Assembly (NCBI GenBank): GCA_008636095.1 | Contig: VSJD01000149.1 | Location: 1-10,000, forward strand | Origin: Kiritimatiellota bacterium | Lineage (GTDB): Bacteria > Verrucomicrobiota > Kiritimatiellia > JAAZAB01 | DNA: 10,000 bases | Direction: 5' to 3' | In this document: positions 1-5,819 of the stretch, piece after piece | Numbering within the stretch: the first letter of the stretch is position 1 | Layout of the letters: each line of letters starts with the position of its first letter | Program-made: the position numbers and the translations under genes | The notes under the pieces: model-generated | Seen by the model: only the letters and a program-made list of their open reading frames with translations | What the model was told of the DNA's origin: nothing | Databases searched by the model: none

Positions 1-622
1 GCCAGTAGTACCGCGTCTGCTCAGCGTAAGCTCCGCCGCCGGCCGACTTATCCGTTATCACTTTGCCCGGCGTGCCGGCGGCACGAAAGTCCTCGGCCTC
101 TACGCGAAAGGGCGGCACCTCCGCATCGGGTAAAGCCTCGTTTTCCTCGCAGACAACCGCCACGTTATCAATATAGAACGTGGTCTTTTGCGGCTTATCC
201 CCAGTGGTGAGGACGGCAAAAACGGGTGCGGGCATATTGGCCAGAAATCGGATGGTATATTCCTTCCAGGCCCCGGTTACGTCACACGCTCTCCCGTAGA
301 TCCATCCACCACGCTGGCTTACACCGAGCATTACCGTTCCACTGCCCTTCAGCCAAGCCTTGATGGTATGATTGTGATTGGTCGTTGCCGGAACGCTAAC
401 GGTCACTCCTTCAATTCGCGCTATACCTGGCGTGTCAACCTTGAGGGCACATTTTCCGGAAAAAGCGCTTTCCTGACATAAATTTAAAATGCTTTTGGGC
501 GCCTGCGCCTCATATGGCCGCCACTCCGTGAGGCCGGCCTCAAAACCGCCATTAAAATCGCCGGCATATGACTGTGTGATCGCCGTCAAAACGAAAAGGA
601 ATGCAAACGTTGTTCTTCGCAT
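1..622 (-). CDS. Secreted protein with carbohydrate-binding module, C-terminus outside window
   Basis: The minus strand from 622 reads open through the left edge for 207 codons. The first 21 residues (MRRTTFAFLFVLTAITQSYAG) are a typical signal peptide: basic start, hydrophobic core and a probable cleavage site after SYA. A region of about 130 residues follows that begins with the FNGGFEAGLTEW pattern and ends near residue 150 with FYIDNVAVV, the usual edges of a CBM4/9-like jelly-roll carbohydrate-binding module. After a short linker a second segment begins with PFRVEAEDF at about residue 170, resembling the start of CBM6/CBM35-type modules, and is cut by the window edge. A catalytic domain, if any, lies outside. 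An in-frame ATG at 664 would add 14 residues, but it spoils the signal peptide and lies only a few bases from the predicted transcription start, so 622 is preferred. No clear ribosome binding site is visible. The substrate is unknown. Confidence 0.8.
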   Translation of the reverse strand, partial: MRRTTFAFLFVLTAITQSYAGDFNGGFEAGLTEWRPYEAQAPKSILNLCQESAFSGKCALKVDTPGIARIEGVTVSVPATTNHNHTIKAWLKGSGTVMLGVSQRGGWIYGRACDVTGAWKEYTIRFLANMPAPVFAVLTTGDKPQKTTFYIDNVAVVCEENEALPDAEVPPFRVEAEDFRAAGTPGKVITDKSAGGGAYAEQTRYYW

Positions 623-677
623 CACACAATACGGAATACAGAGTTGATTGCAAAAGGCTTTCATTTAACTGTCGGAA

Positions 678-706
678 AATGTACTGTACTTTCAATTTCG
701 AGTCAA
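678..706 (-). promoter_or_regulatory. Sigma70-like promoter for the secreted protein gene
   Basis: Read on the minus strand, TTGACT (701-706) is separated by exactly 17 nt from TACATT (678-683), giving 5/6 and 4/6 matches to the sigma70 boxes. Transcription would start near 671, leaving a leader of about 50 nt before the ATG at 622. This placement supports that start over the upstream ATG at 664. Identified by eye only. Confidence 0.5.
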
Positions 707-819
707 TTTTTATATTCTAAAATCTTGGAGTCTCAAAAACCCCGGGGATATTCAAAGCCTCCGAAGATCAATAAATAATTTCACAACACGGTAAAGCCGC
801 AGAAAGTCCCCGAACCCGC

Positions 820-847
820 TTGACAACCAAAGGGTTCGCCTTAATCT
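820..847 (+). promoter_or_regulatory. Possible promoter for the LptF/LptG gene
   Basis: A perfect -35 box TTGACA lies at 820-825. The best -10 candidate, TAATCT at 842-847, is weak and sits 16 nt downstream. The divergent spacer 623-883 otherwise shows no gene and no obvious palindromic operator. Confidence 0.35.
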
Positions 848-883
848 ATCTTTGCGTGATTCTAATTCCGCGCGCCAGGCGCC

Positions 884-1984
884 ATGGACCGACCGATGAA
901 ACTGATCGACAAATATATCCTGCGCTATTTTCTTGTGCCGACGGCATATTGCCTGCTCACGTTCTGCATGCTGTTCGTCTTGTTCGACCTGTTCGACAAT
1001 CTCTCCAATTTCATTGACGCCCGGACGCCGTTCCTGCAGATCGCGCGGTATTATATCTATATTTTGCCGGCCATGCTGGTCTTTATTGTTCCCATTTCCC
1101 TGCTTCTGGGCCTGCTTTACAGTCTTTGGCAACTGTCCAAGAACAATGAGCTGACCGCCATGCGCGCCAGCGGGGTCAGCCTAAGCCGGCTGACCATCCC
1201 TATCATGCTGGTGGGATTGTTTTCCAGCCTGTTGATCATGGGGCTCCAGGAAACCGTGGCACCCTGGTCCAGTTACTGGGCCGATCAGTTCATCCAGCGT
1301 CAGAAAAAGGGCAATGACCTGTCCACCCGCTACGCGCTGAACTTGACCATGAACAACGAGGAGCAGCACCGCATCTGGGCCATCAGCAAATTCGACTTGA
1401 CCACCCACGATATGCAAGGCATCAAAGTCGTCCAACAGCGCCCGGACGGGTCCGACCTCGACATGATCCATGCCGAGGAAGGCAAGTTTTATGACGGCCG
1501 CTGGTGGCTGTTCAAGGTCACGATCCAGAAACATGATTTCTACAATAACCCCGTCGGACCGGTGGTCGCCGAACCCCAGCGGCAAATGACGGACTGGGCA
1601 GAAACACCCGATGATTTTTTACACGAAGTTAAAGACCCCATCTTCCTTTCGTCACGGGACCTCTGGCAATTCATGCGCGACCACGAAAATCTTTCTGAAA
1701 AAACAAATGCCCGCATCACCGTCGACATGCACGTCCGCCTGGCCATGCCTTGGACCTGCCTGGTCGTAACGCTCTTCGGAATCCCCTGCGGCGTACGCGC
1801 GGCGCGCAAAGGTGCATTCGCCGGCATCATTATTGCGCTCCTGACATTTTTCGCGTTTTATTTCCTGATGACGTTCGGCCAGTGGCTGGGTAAGAACCAG
1901 ATGCTGACGCCGTTGGTTAGCGCCTGGCTACCCAATCTGGTTTTCGCCTCGGCCGGGCTGTTCATGTTGGTGCGCATGCGGTAA
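884..1984 (+). CDS. lptG: LptF/LptG family lipopolysaccharide export permease
   Basis: The 366-residue protein belongs to the YjgP/YjgQ (LptF/LptG) family. These are inner-membrane subunits that, with the LptB ATPase, extract lipopolysaccharide and pass it to the periplasmic bridge. Six membrane segments are visible, at about residues 17-37, 57-80, 104-121, 284-303, 311-331 and 345-364. Between the third and fourth is a hydrophilic periplasmic region (about 125-265), where this family has its jelly-roll domain. The cytoplasmic loop after the second segment carries NNELTAMRASGVS, a family hallmark that contacts LptB. The C-terminus (LTPLVSAWLPNLVF) and the start MKLIDKYILRYF suit LptG better than LptF, but the subtype is not certain. 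The ATG at 896 may be the true start because family members begin there; neither start has a good ribosome binding site. No second permease gene is adjacent, although the two are often paired. Confidence 0.9.
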   Translation: MDRPMKLIDKYILRYFLVPTAYCLLTFCMLFVLFDLFDNLSNFIDARTPFLQIARYYIYILPAMLVFIVPISLLLGLLYSLWQLSKNNELTAMRASGVSLSRLTIPIMLVGLFSSLLIMGLQETVAPWSSYWADQFIQRQKKGNDLSTRYALNLTMNNEEQHRIWAISKFDLTTHDMQGIKVVQQRPDGSDLDMIHAEEGKFYDGRWWLFKVTIQKHDFYNNPVGPVVAEPQRQMTDWAETPDDFLHEVKDPIFLSSRDLWQFMRDHENLSEKTNARITVDMHVRLAMPWTCLVVTLFGIPCGVRAARKGAFAGIIIALLTFFAFYFLMTFGQWLGKNQMLTPLVSAWLPNLVFASAGLFMLVRMR

Positions 1985-1991
1985 CCCGACC

Positions 1992-2017
1992 CGATCTGCG
2001 CGTAAGCGCGCAGATCG
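1992..2017 (+). terminator. 11-bp perfect hairpin after lptG, possible terminator
   Basis: CGATCTGCGCG (1992-2002) pairs perfectly with CGCGCAGATCG (2007-2017) around a TAAG tetraloop, starting 7 nt after the lptG stop codon. Stem strength and position fit a transcription end or 3'-end stabiliser. No T-run follows on either strand, so it is not a canonical intrinsic terminator. Confidence 0.45.
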
Positions 2018-2159
2018 TGAATGGTTGATGCGGCCCAGACGAAACACGCTTGAACCCGGAATGAAAGACTGTACCTTGCGATCCATCAAGGCCTCCTTGA
2101 ACGGACGTTACCAATCAAGGCCACGTGGTCCTGTGATAAAGCCCTGTGGGACTCAATTC

Positions 2160-2194
2160 ATGAACCATCAACCATGATCCATTAACCATTATCC
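2160..2194 (+). repeat. Heptamer tandem repeat, consensus ATNAWCC, five units
   Basis: Five consecutive 7-bp units start at 2160, 2167, 2174, 2181 and 2188. All have AT at positions 1-2, A at 4 and CC at 6-7; the third position varies and the fifth is A or T. There are no gaps between units. The reverse complement of this motif (GGTTNAT) appears downstream of the glycerate kinase gene at 3372-3399. Confidence 0.75.
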
Positions 2195-2214
2195 GCGCGC
2201 CGTTACGCGCGGAT
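2191..2214 (+). promoter_or_regulatory. GC-rich hairpin directly upstream of the glycerate kinase start
   Basis: ATCCGCGCG (2191-2199) pairs perfectly with CGCGCGGAT (2206-2214) around the loop CCGTTA. It ends 9 nt before the ATG at 2224, in the place where a ribosome binding site would be expected, and none is visible there. It could modulate translation initiation if transcribed, but function is inferred from position only. Confidence 0.4.
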
Positions 2215-2223
2215 TCATACCCC

Positions 2224-3339
2224 ATGCACATCCTCATTGCTCCCAACAGCTTTAAAAATTGCCTGGGCGCACGGGCGGTCGGCGAAGCCATCGCACGCGG
2301 GTTCTGCGCCGCCCGCCCGGATACGATCACGGAGATTATACCCATGTCCGATGGCGGCGACGGACTTATCGAGGTACTTGCCGACTCGCTCTCGGCCGAA
2401 CGGATCGAGACCGCGACCCGCGACGCGCTTGGCCGGGCGTTGAAGGCCACCTGGCTGTTGACCCCGGAATTTGCGGTCATTGAAATGGCCCTGGCTTCCG
2501 GACTGGCCCGCTTGCGGGGGTCGGAGGAATACCGGCCGCTTGTAACGTCCACCGCCGGAACGGGGCTCCTTATCCGCGCCGCGCTCGATCGCGGCTGTCG
2601 GCATATTGTCATGGGCTTAGGCGGCAGCGCCACGGTGGATGGCGGGTGCGGCATGGCTACCGTCCTGGGATTCCGTCTGCTGACGGCGTCCGCCCAGCCC
2701 CTGCCCGAAGGTGGCGGAGCGCTGGGCAATCTGGCACGCATCGAAACGGGCACCGCGGATCAACGCCTGAAGAATACACGCTTTACCTGTTTGATTGATG
2801 TTCAGAATCCGTTACTGGGCCCGAGCGGCGCGGCGCGCGTGTTCGCTCCGCAAAAGGGCGCCACCCCTGCCGAGGTCGAACGACTGGAATCGAACCTGGC
2901 TCACTGGGCGACAATCGTACAGCGCGACCTGGGCAAGGACATCACCACGCGGCCCGGCGGCGGTGCAGCGGGTGGATTGGGCGCCGGCTGTGACGCGTTC
3001 CTCGACGCGGCGCTGGAGAGCGGCGCCGCCTGGGTGGCCCGGCAAAATCGGCTGGAAGAGGCCATAATGCAGGCCGACCTGGTAATTACCGGCGAAGGCC
3101 GGCTTGATGAACAAACGGCGTTCGGCAAGGTGCCCGCGTTTGTGGCACGGATGGCACAGACGCTCGGCAAGCCGGTCATAGCCCTGGGCGGTTCGGTGGC
3201 CGAGGGTCTTAACTTGCAAATGATCGGCATTGCGCGCTGTATGGCGGTGACACCGCCGGGCACGCCCCTGGCGGCGGCCCTGCGCGACGCAAAAAACAAT
3301 CTTGCAAGCGCCGCGGCTAAGCTTATCATGGAACAGTAA
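2224..3339 (+). CDS. glxK: Glycerate kinase, GlxK/GarK type
   Basis: The 371-residue protein matches the usual length and full motif order of the class II glycerate kinase family (GlxK/GarK), cytoplasmic enzymes that phosphorylate D-glycerate with ATP. E. coli members make 2-phosphoglycerate, feeding glyoxylate or sugar-acid carbon into lower glycolysis. Visible motifs are APNSFKNCLGA at 6-16, PMSDGGDG at 40-47, GLGGSATVDGGCGMA at 131-145, NPLLGPSGAARVFAPQKGA at 195-213, GGGAAGGLG at 245-253 and DLVITGEGRLDEQTAFGKVP at 285-304. All are intact and the protein appears full length. No Shine-Dalgarno sequence precedes the ATG; a hairpin occupies that place. No glyoxylate, tartronate or glucarate genes are adjacent, and the long repeat-rich spacers on both sides suggest it is transcribed alone. 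Confidence 0.95.
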   Translation: MHILIAPNSFKNCLGARAVGEAIARGFCAARPDTITEIIPMSDGGDGLIEVLADSLSAERIETATRDALGRALKATWLLTPEFAVIEMALASGLARLRGSEEYRPLVTSTAGTGLLIRAALDRGCRHIVMGLGGSATVDGGCGMATVLGFRLLTASAQPLPEGGGALGNLARIETGTADQRLKNTRFTCLIDVQNPLLGPSGAARVFAPQKGATPAEVERLESNLAHWATIVQRDLGKDITTRPGGGAAGGLGAGCDAFLDAALESGAAWVARQNRLEEAIMQADLVITGEGRLDEQTAFGKVPAFVARMAQTLGKPVIALGGSVAEGLNLQMIGIARCMAVTPPGTPLAAALRDAKNNLASAAAKLIMEQ

Positions 3340-3342
3340 GCA

Positions 3343-3370
3343 TTTCTGATTTCTGATCGCTGAAAGCTGA
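3343..3370 (+). repeat. Heptamer tandem repeat, consensus TTTCTGA, four units
   Basis: Four adjacent 7-bp units start at 3343, 3350, 3357 and 3364. The first two are exactly TTTCTGA and the next two keep only CTGA at positions 4-7. The tract starts 4 nt after the glycerate kinase stop codon. Its reverse complement recurs at 3588-3618 at the far end of the same spacer. Confidence 0.75.
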
Positions 3371-3371
3371 C

Positions 3372-3399
3372 GGTCGTTGGTTAATGGACGATGATCAAT
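3372..3399 (+). repeat. Heptamer tandem repeat, consensus GGTTNAT, four degenerate units
   Basis: Four degenerate 7-bp units start at 3372, 3379, 3386 and 3393. Their consensus is the reverse complement of the ATNAWCC tract at 2160-2194. The 11-mer TGGTTAATGGA (3378-3388) is shared exactly with the reverse complement of that tract, so the two flank the glycerate kinase gene in inverted orientation. Confidence 0.55.
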
Positions 3400-3400
3400 T

Positions 3401-3503
3401 TTGCGGCATTAAATTAGGCGGCTCCGCCGCAACTATGCCGTTCTATCGAACGGCTTCTACACCGATTTGGTGTACTGGTGTAGCTGCGGTTCGTTAGAAC
3501 CGC
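3401..3503 (+). other. Cluster of four short perfect hairpins with alternative pairings
   Basis: Within 103 nt there are four consecutive perfect stems. TTGCGGC/GCCGCAA (3401-3407 with 3426-3432) encloses an alternative GGCG/CGCC stem. GCCGTTC/GAACGGC (3437-3443 with 3448-3454) has a TATC loop. The left arm CTACACC (3457-3463) can pair either with GGTGTA at 3469-3474 or with GGTGTAG at 3477-3483. GCGGTTC/GAACCGC (3486-3492 with 3497-3503) has a GTTA loop. Such density suggests a structured RNA or a palindromic repeat unit. No known RNA family was recognised. Confidence 0.6.
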
Positions 3504-3587
3504 TATGTTTTGAAATTCCTTAAAATCAAGTTAAGGCTTGCCCAACGTTTTACGGGGCATAAACCGCGTTTGTTTCCAAATTTTTCT

Positions 3588-3618
3588 TCAATCATAAATC
3601 AGCAATCACAAATCAGAA
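3588..3618 (-). repeat. Heptamer tandem repeat, TTTNTGA family on the minus strand
   Basis: On the plus strand the 7-bp units starting at 3588, 3595, 3602 and 3609 all end in AATCA. Read on the minus strand this is the TTTNTGA family also seen at 3343-3370, in opposite orientation. The tract ends 9 nt before the ribosome binding site of the next gene. Confidence 0.7.
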
Positions 3619-3627
3619 GTTTTTCAT

Positions 3628-3632
3628 GGAGG
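3628..3632 (+). promoter_or_regulatory. Ribosome binding site deciding the 3638 start
   Basis: GGAGG lies 5 nt before the ATG at 3638. An in-frame ATG at 3626 overlaps this site and has no ribosome binding site of its own, so 3638 is the better start. Confidence 0.8.
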
Positions 3633-3637
3633 TTATC

Positions 3638-4561
3638 ATGGCACATATCTCCGTCGTTGAACCTGTGGGCAAGGCATTGGGCACGGTCAGGCAGGTATTG
3701 TTCTCCCCGTTTAATTTGATCAAATGGCTGGGGCTTGGCTTTACGGCGTGGCTGGCGTCGATGAACGAAGGCTTTGCGCCAAACTTTAACCTGATGCCGA
3801 ACAACGCGTTCGATTCGCCCGCCGGCCACAAGGCACTGGTCTGGATGCAGGCCCACCTGGCCCTGGTAATTTCGGTTGGAATCGGGATGGCAATCGTTAT
3901 CCTGGCGGTCACGCTGGTTATGGCCTGGGCCAGTTGCCGCGGTAAATTCATGTTCCTGGACAACGTGCTCAATAACCGTGCGGAAATCCAGGCCCCCTGG
4001 CGCCGTTTCAGTCGCCAGGGCAATTCGCTATTTTTGTTTTCCATCTGCTTCGGCATCGCCGCGCTGGCGGTCCTGGCCACCCTCGGGCTTCTGCTCCTGT
4101 TCGCGGCCTGGCCGGACATTGGACGGCACAATTTCGGGATCAATGCCCTGGGCGCGATCCTGCTGGGCGTCCTTTTTTTTATGAGCTATATTCTCGTCCT
4201 TGGATGCCTGATGACGTTTTTGAATGATTTTGTCGTCCCGCTTATGGTCCTGCGCTCCTGCCGCGTGATGACAGCCTGGGGCCTGTTCCTCGACCTCTTC
4301 AAGGCCCATGTCGGGGTATTTGTGTTGTATCTTTTATTCCGTCTTGTCTTGACGCTGGTGATTTCCAGCGTGGTGATGCTGGCCTGTTGCCTGCTCTGTT
4401 GTACGGTGTTGATTCCCTATGTGGGAACGGTTATCCTTTTACCCGTGTTCGTGTTCTGGCGCAGTTATTCCGTGCACTTCCTGGAGCAGTTCGGCGGGGC
4501 CTATCGGCTGTTCGGCATGGGACAATCCCAGTACATCACCGTCCAGAAGGAACCGGGCTGA
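3638..4561 (+). CDS. Polytopic inner-membrane protein of unknown function
   Basis: The 307-residue protein is strongly hydrophobic. Membrane segments are visible at about residues 29-41, 72-97, 130-157, 167-196, 223-250 and 252-275. It has no signal peptide; the N-terminus (MAHISVVEPVGKALGTVRQV) is a short amphipathic stretch leading into LFSPFNLIKWLGLGFTAWLA, a pattern I associate with uncharacterised membrane proteins of the DUF7544 type, a tentative match from memory. Basic loops such as SCRGKF and APWRRFSRQG follow the second segment. The C-terminal tail (after residue 280) is hydrophilic. No catalytic or transport motif is recognised. It is flanked by repeat-rich spacers of 298 and 143 nt, so it may be transcribed alone. 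The next gene encodes a PilT-type ATPase, but nothing in the sequence shows that the two work together. Confidence 0.85.
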   Translation: MAHISVVEPVGKALGTVRQVLFSPFNLIKWLGLGFTAWLASMNEGFAPNFNLMPNNAFDSPAGHKALVWMQAHLALVISVGIGMAIVILAVTLVMAWASCRGKFMFLDNVLNNRAEIQAPWRRFSRQGNSLFLFSICFGIAALAVLATLGLLLLFAAWPDIGRHNFGINALGAILLGVLFFMSYILVLGCLMTFLNDFVVPLMVLRSCRVMTAWGLFLDLFKAHVGVFVLYLLFRLVLTLVISSVVMLACCLLCCTVLIPYVGTVILLPVFVFWRSYSVHFLEQFGGAYRLFGMGQSQYITVQKEPG

Positions 4562-4581
4562 GGAATGAGTGGAAACGAACC

Positions 4582-4688
4582 AATGTGTTCAGTGTTCGGC
4601 GTTCTGAGAAGCTTAAATGATGAACAGCGAGGTGAAGATCAAGCCACTGGAATTTCTGCTTTCCCGAAACCTGAACACCGAACACATT
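4582..4688. repeat. Inverted heptamer tracts bracketing a 71-nt loop before the PilT gene
   Basis: At 4585-4605 three 7-bp units share the core GNGTTC. At 4671-4684 the inverse motif CNGAACA is repeated, with a partial unit on each side. As an inverted repeat, 4582-4599 and the reverse complement of 4671-4688 agree at 16 of 18 positions, and one mismatch would be a G-U wobble in RNA. The loop is 4600-4670. The structure would end 16 nt before the ATG at 4705, in a leader with no visible Shine-Dalgarno sequence. The 143-nt spacer contains no other recognisable feature. Confidence 0.6.
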
Positions 4689-4704
4689 CTGAATAGTTAT
4701 CATC

Positions 4705-5796
4705 ATGTCCATCGCGCGACAAATTCTGCAAAAGGCGGTCGAAACGGATGCTTCCGATGTGCATCTGAAGGCCGATGCCCCTCCGTTCTTCCGAGTGCGT
4801 GGCGTCCTGTTGGAAAGCGGCCTGCCCAAGCTCAGCGGCGATGATCTTAAGCGCACTGTCCAGGATATCCTGCCGGCACATCTTAAAAATAAGCCGGAAC
4901 CCGACTTGGAAATGGACTTTTCGCATTACGAGGAGGGGGTGGGCCGCTTTCGGGTAAATGTGTTCATGTCACGCCATATCCCAACCCTGGCGTTCCGCTA
5001 CGTTAAAACCCGTATCCCCACCATCGAAGAACTGCACCTGCCGTCCATCCTGGAGAGCCTGGCCTTGAAGGACAGCGGTATCATCATGCTGTGCGGCGCC
5101 ACGAGCTCGGGCAAGTCAACCACGCTGGCGGCCTTGCTTGACTGTGTCAACCGTCATCAGCGCTGTCGGATCATTACCGTGGAAGACCCGCTGGAATATA
5201 TTTTCACGGACATGCAGTCGGTCATTACCCAGCGAGAAGTGGGCCTGGATACGCCGTCGTTCCATTCGGCGCTCAAGCACGTTCTGAGGCAGGATCCCGA
5301 CGTCATCATGATCGGCGAAATGCGCGATTCCCTCAGCCTCTCCGTGGCGCTCAGCGCGGCGGAGACCGGCCACCTGGTGCTCTCGACCCTGCACGTCAAC
5401 ACGGCAGCCCAGTCAGTGCACCGGATTCTCGATTTCTTCCCAAACAGCGAGCGCGACCAGGTCCGCATGACGCTCGCCGGCAACCTGGCGGCCGTGCTGT
5501 GCCAGCGGCTGGTGCCGGCCAAGCAAGGCGGGGTAATGGCGGCCGTGGAGATCATGATCAACACGCCCACCGTGCGCAAGCTGATTTCGGAAAACAAGCT
5601 GGACGTTCTGCAGGCAGCCATCGAGACCGGCACGGAAGACGGCATGCAAACCTTCAACCAGGCTTTACTCAAAATGATCAAGAGCGGGATCGTCACCGAA
5701 AAGAACGGCCTGGCCTGCTCCCCTAGTCCCGAACAGCTCAAGATGAACCTCCAGGGCATCTTCCTCGACGAAGGCCGCCGCATCCTGGGTGGGTAA
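4705..5796 (+). CDS. pilT: PilT/PilU-family twitching motility ATPase
   Basis: The 363-residue protein is a complete GspE/PilT-type hexameric secretion ATPase. Such proteins power type IV pilus retraction at the cytoplasmic face of the inner membrane. The N-terminal domain starts with the family signature ASDVHL (16-21). The ATPase core has Walker A GATSSGKST (131-139), an Asp box RIITVEDPLEY (155-165), Walker B DVIMIGEMRD (199-208) with the catalytic Glu at 205, and a His box GHLVLSTLH (222-230). Walker A differs from the usual PilT GPTGSGKST: it has Ala for Pro, as in PilU, and Ser for the second Gly. The C-terminus (MQTFNQAL at 314-321, with no clear AIRNLIRE retraction motif) also leans towards PilU. 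No other pilus gene is in the window. The start has no ribosome binding site; it was chosen because the family begins just upstream of the ASDVHL region. Confidence 0.92.
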   Translation: MSIARQILQKAVETDASDVHLKADAPPFFRVRGVLLESGLPKLSGDDLKRTVQDILPAHLKNKPEPDLEMDFSHYEEGVGRFRVNVFMSRHIPTLAFRYVKTRIPTIEELHLPSILESLALKDSGIIMLCGATSSGKSTTLAALLDCVNRHQRCRIITVEDPLEYIFTDMQSVITQREVGLDTPSFHSALKHVLRQDPDVIMIGEMRDSLSLSVALSAAETGHLVLSTLHVNTAAQSVHRILDFFPNSERDQVRMTLAGNLAAVLCQRLVPAKQGGVMAAVEIMINTPTVRKLISENKLDVLQAAIETGTEDGMQTFNQALLKMIKSGIVTEKNGLACSPSPEQLKMNLQGIFLDEGRRILGG

Positions 5797-5819
5797 ATCC
5801 ATCTTGATCATATGCAACA

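Larger units (their letters stand above)
1985..2223 (+). other. Structured intergenic spacer between lptG and glycerate kinase
   Basis: This 239-nt spacer has no convincing gene. It contains an 11-bp hairpin just after lptG, a small hairpin TCAAGG-CCT-CCTTGA (2086-2100), the palindrome CCACGTGG (2121-2128) within a longer near-palindrome (2118-2132), a heptamer repeat tract (2160-2194) and a GC-rich hairpin directly before the next start codon. ATGGTTGATG (2021-2030) recurs as its exact reverse complement at 2166-2175, so the spacer is bracketed by inverted copies. A TGTGATAAA stretch at 2132-2140 resembles an extended -10 box but has no matching -35 box. Confidence 0.6.
3344..3618. repeat. 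275-bp intergenic element with inverted ends, MITE-like
   Basis: The ends are inverted copies. Positions 3344-3363 and the reverse complement of 3599-3618 agree at 18 of 20 bases, with consensus TTCTGATTTSTGATYGCTGA. Between them lie a second heptamer tract, a cluster of perfect hairpins (3401-3503), a further hairpin CCTTAA-TTAAGG (3518-3536) and an imperfect one around GCCC/GGGC (3540-3558). The element fills almost the whole 298-nt spacer between the glycerate kinase stop and the next gene's ribosome binding site. No coding potential and no target-site duplication were recognised. It could be a miniature transposon relic, a structured transcript or a spacer repeat family. Confidence 0.55.

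Noticed and set aside
188..481. Plus-strand reading frame of 97 codons in the left part of the window
   Set aside because: It overlaps, in antisense, the carbohydrate-binding module of the secreted protein, which has a signal peptide and a promoter.
622..664. Upstream ATG at 664 as start of the secreted protein
   Set aside because: It adds polar and Cys-containing residues before the signal peptide and lies about 7 nt from the predicted transcription start, leaving no room for ribosome binding.
2160..2194. Heptamer tract as a CRISPR array or origin iterons
   Set aside because: The units are 7 bp, adjacent and degenerate with no spacers. Nothing typical of an origin, such as DnaA boxes or a replication initiator gene, was noticed nearby.
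2115..2753. Minus-strand reading frame of 212 codons over the glycerate kinase gene
   Set aside because: It is antisense to an intact, strongly conserved glycerate kinase, and its translation is low-complexity and rich in Ser, Ala, Pro and Arg.
3540..3546. GCCCAAC as an integron attC core site
   Set aside because: It fits the RYYYAAC pattern, but no matching GTTRRRY partner at proper spacing and no integrase gene were seen.
3626..3637. ATG at 3626 as start of the membrane protein
   Set aside because: The GGAGG ribosome binding site for the ATG at 3638 overlaps this codon, and nothing comparable precedes 3626.
5797..5819. Bidirectional terminator between the convergent PilT and WbsX-like genes
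   Set aside because: The 23-nt gap shows no stem-loop and no T-run on either strand.
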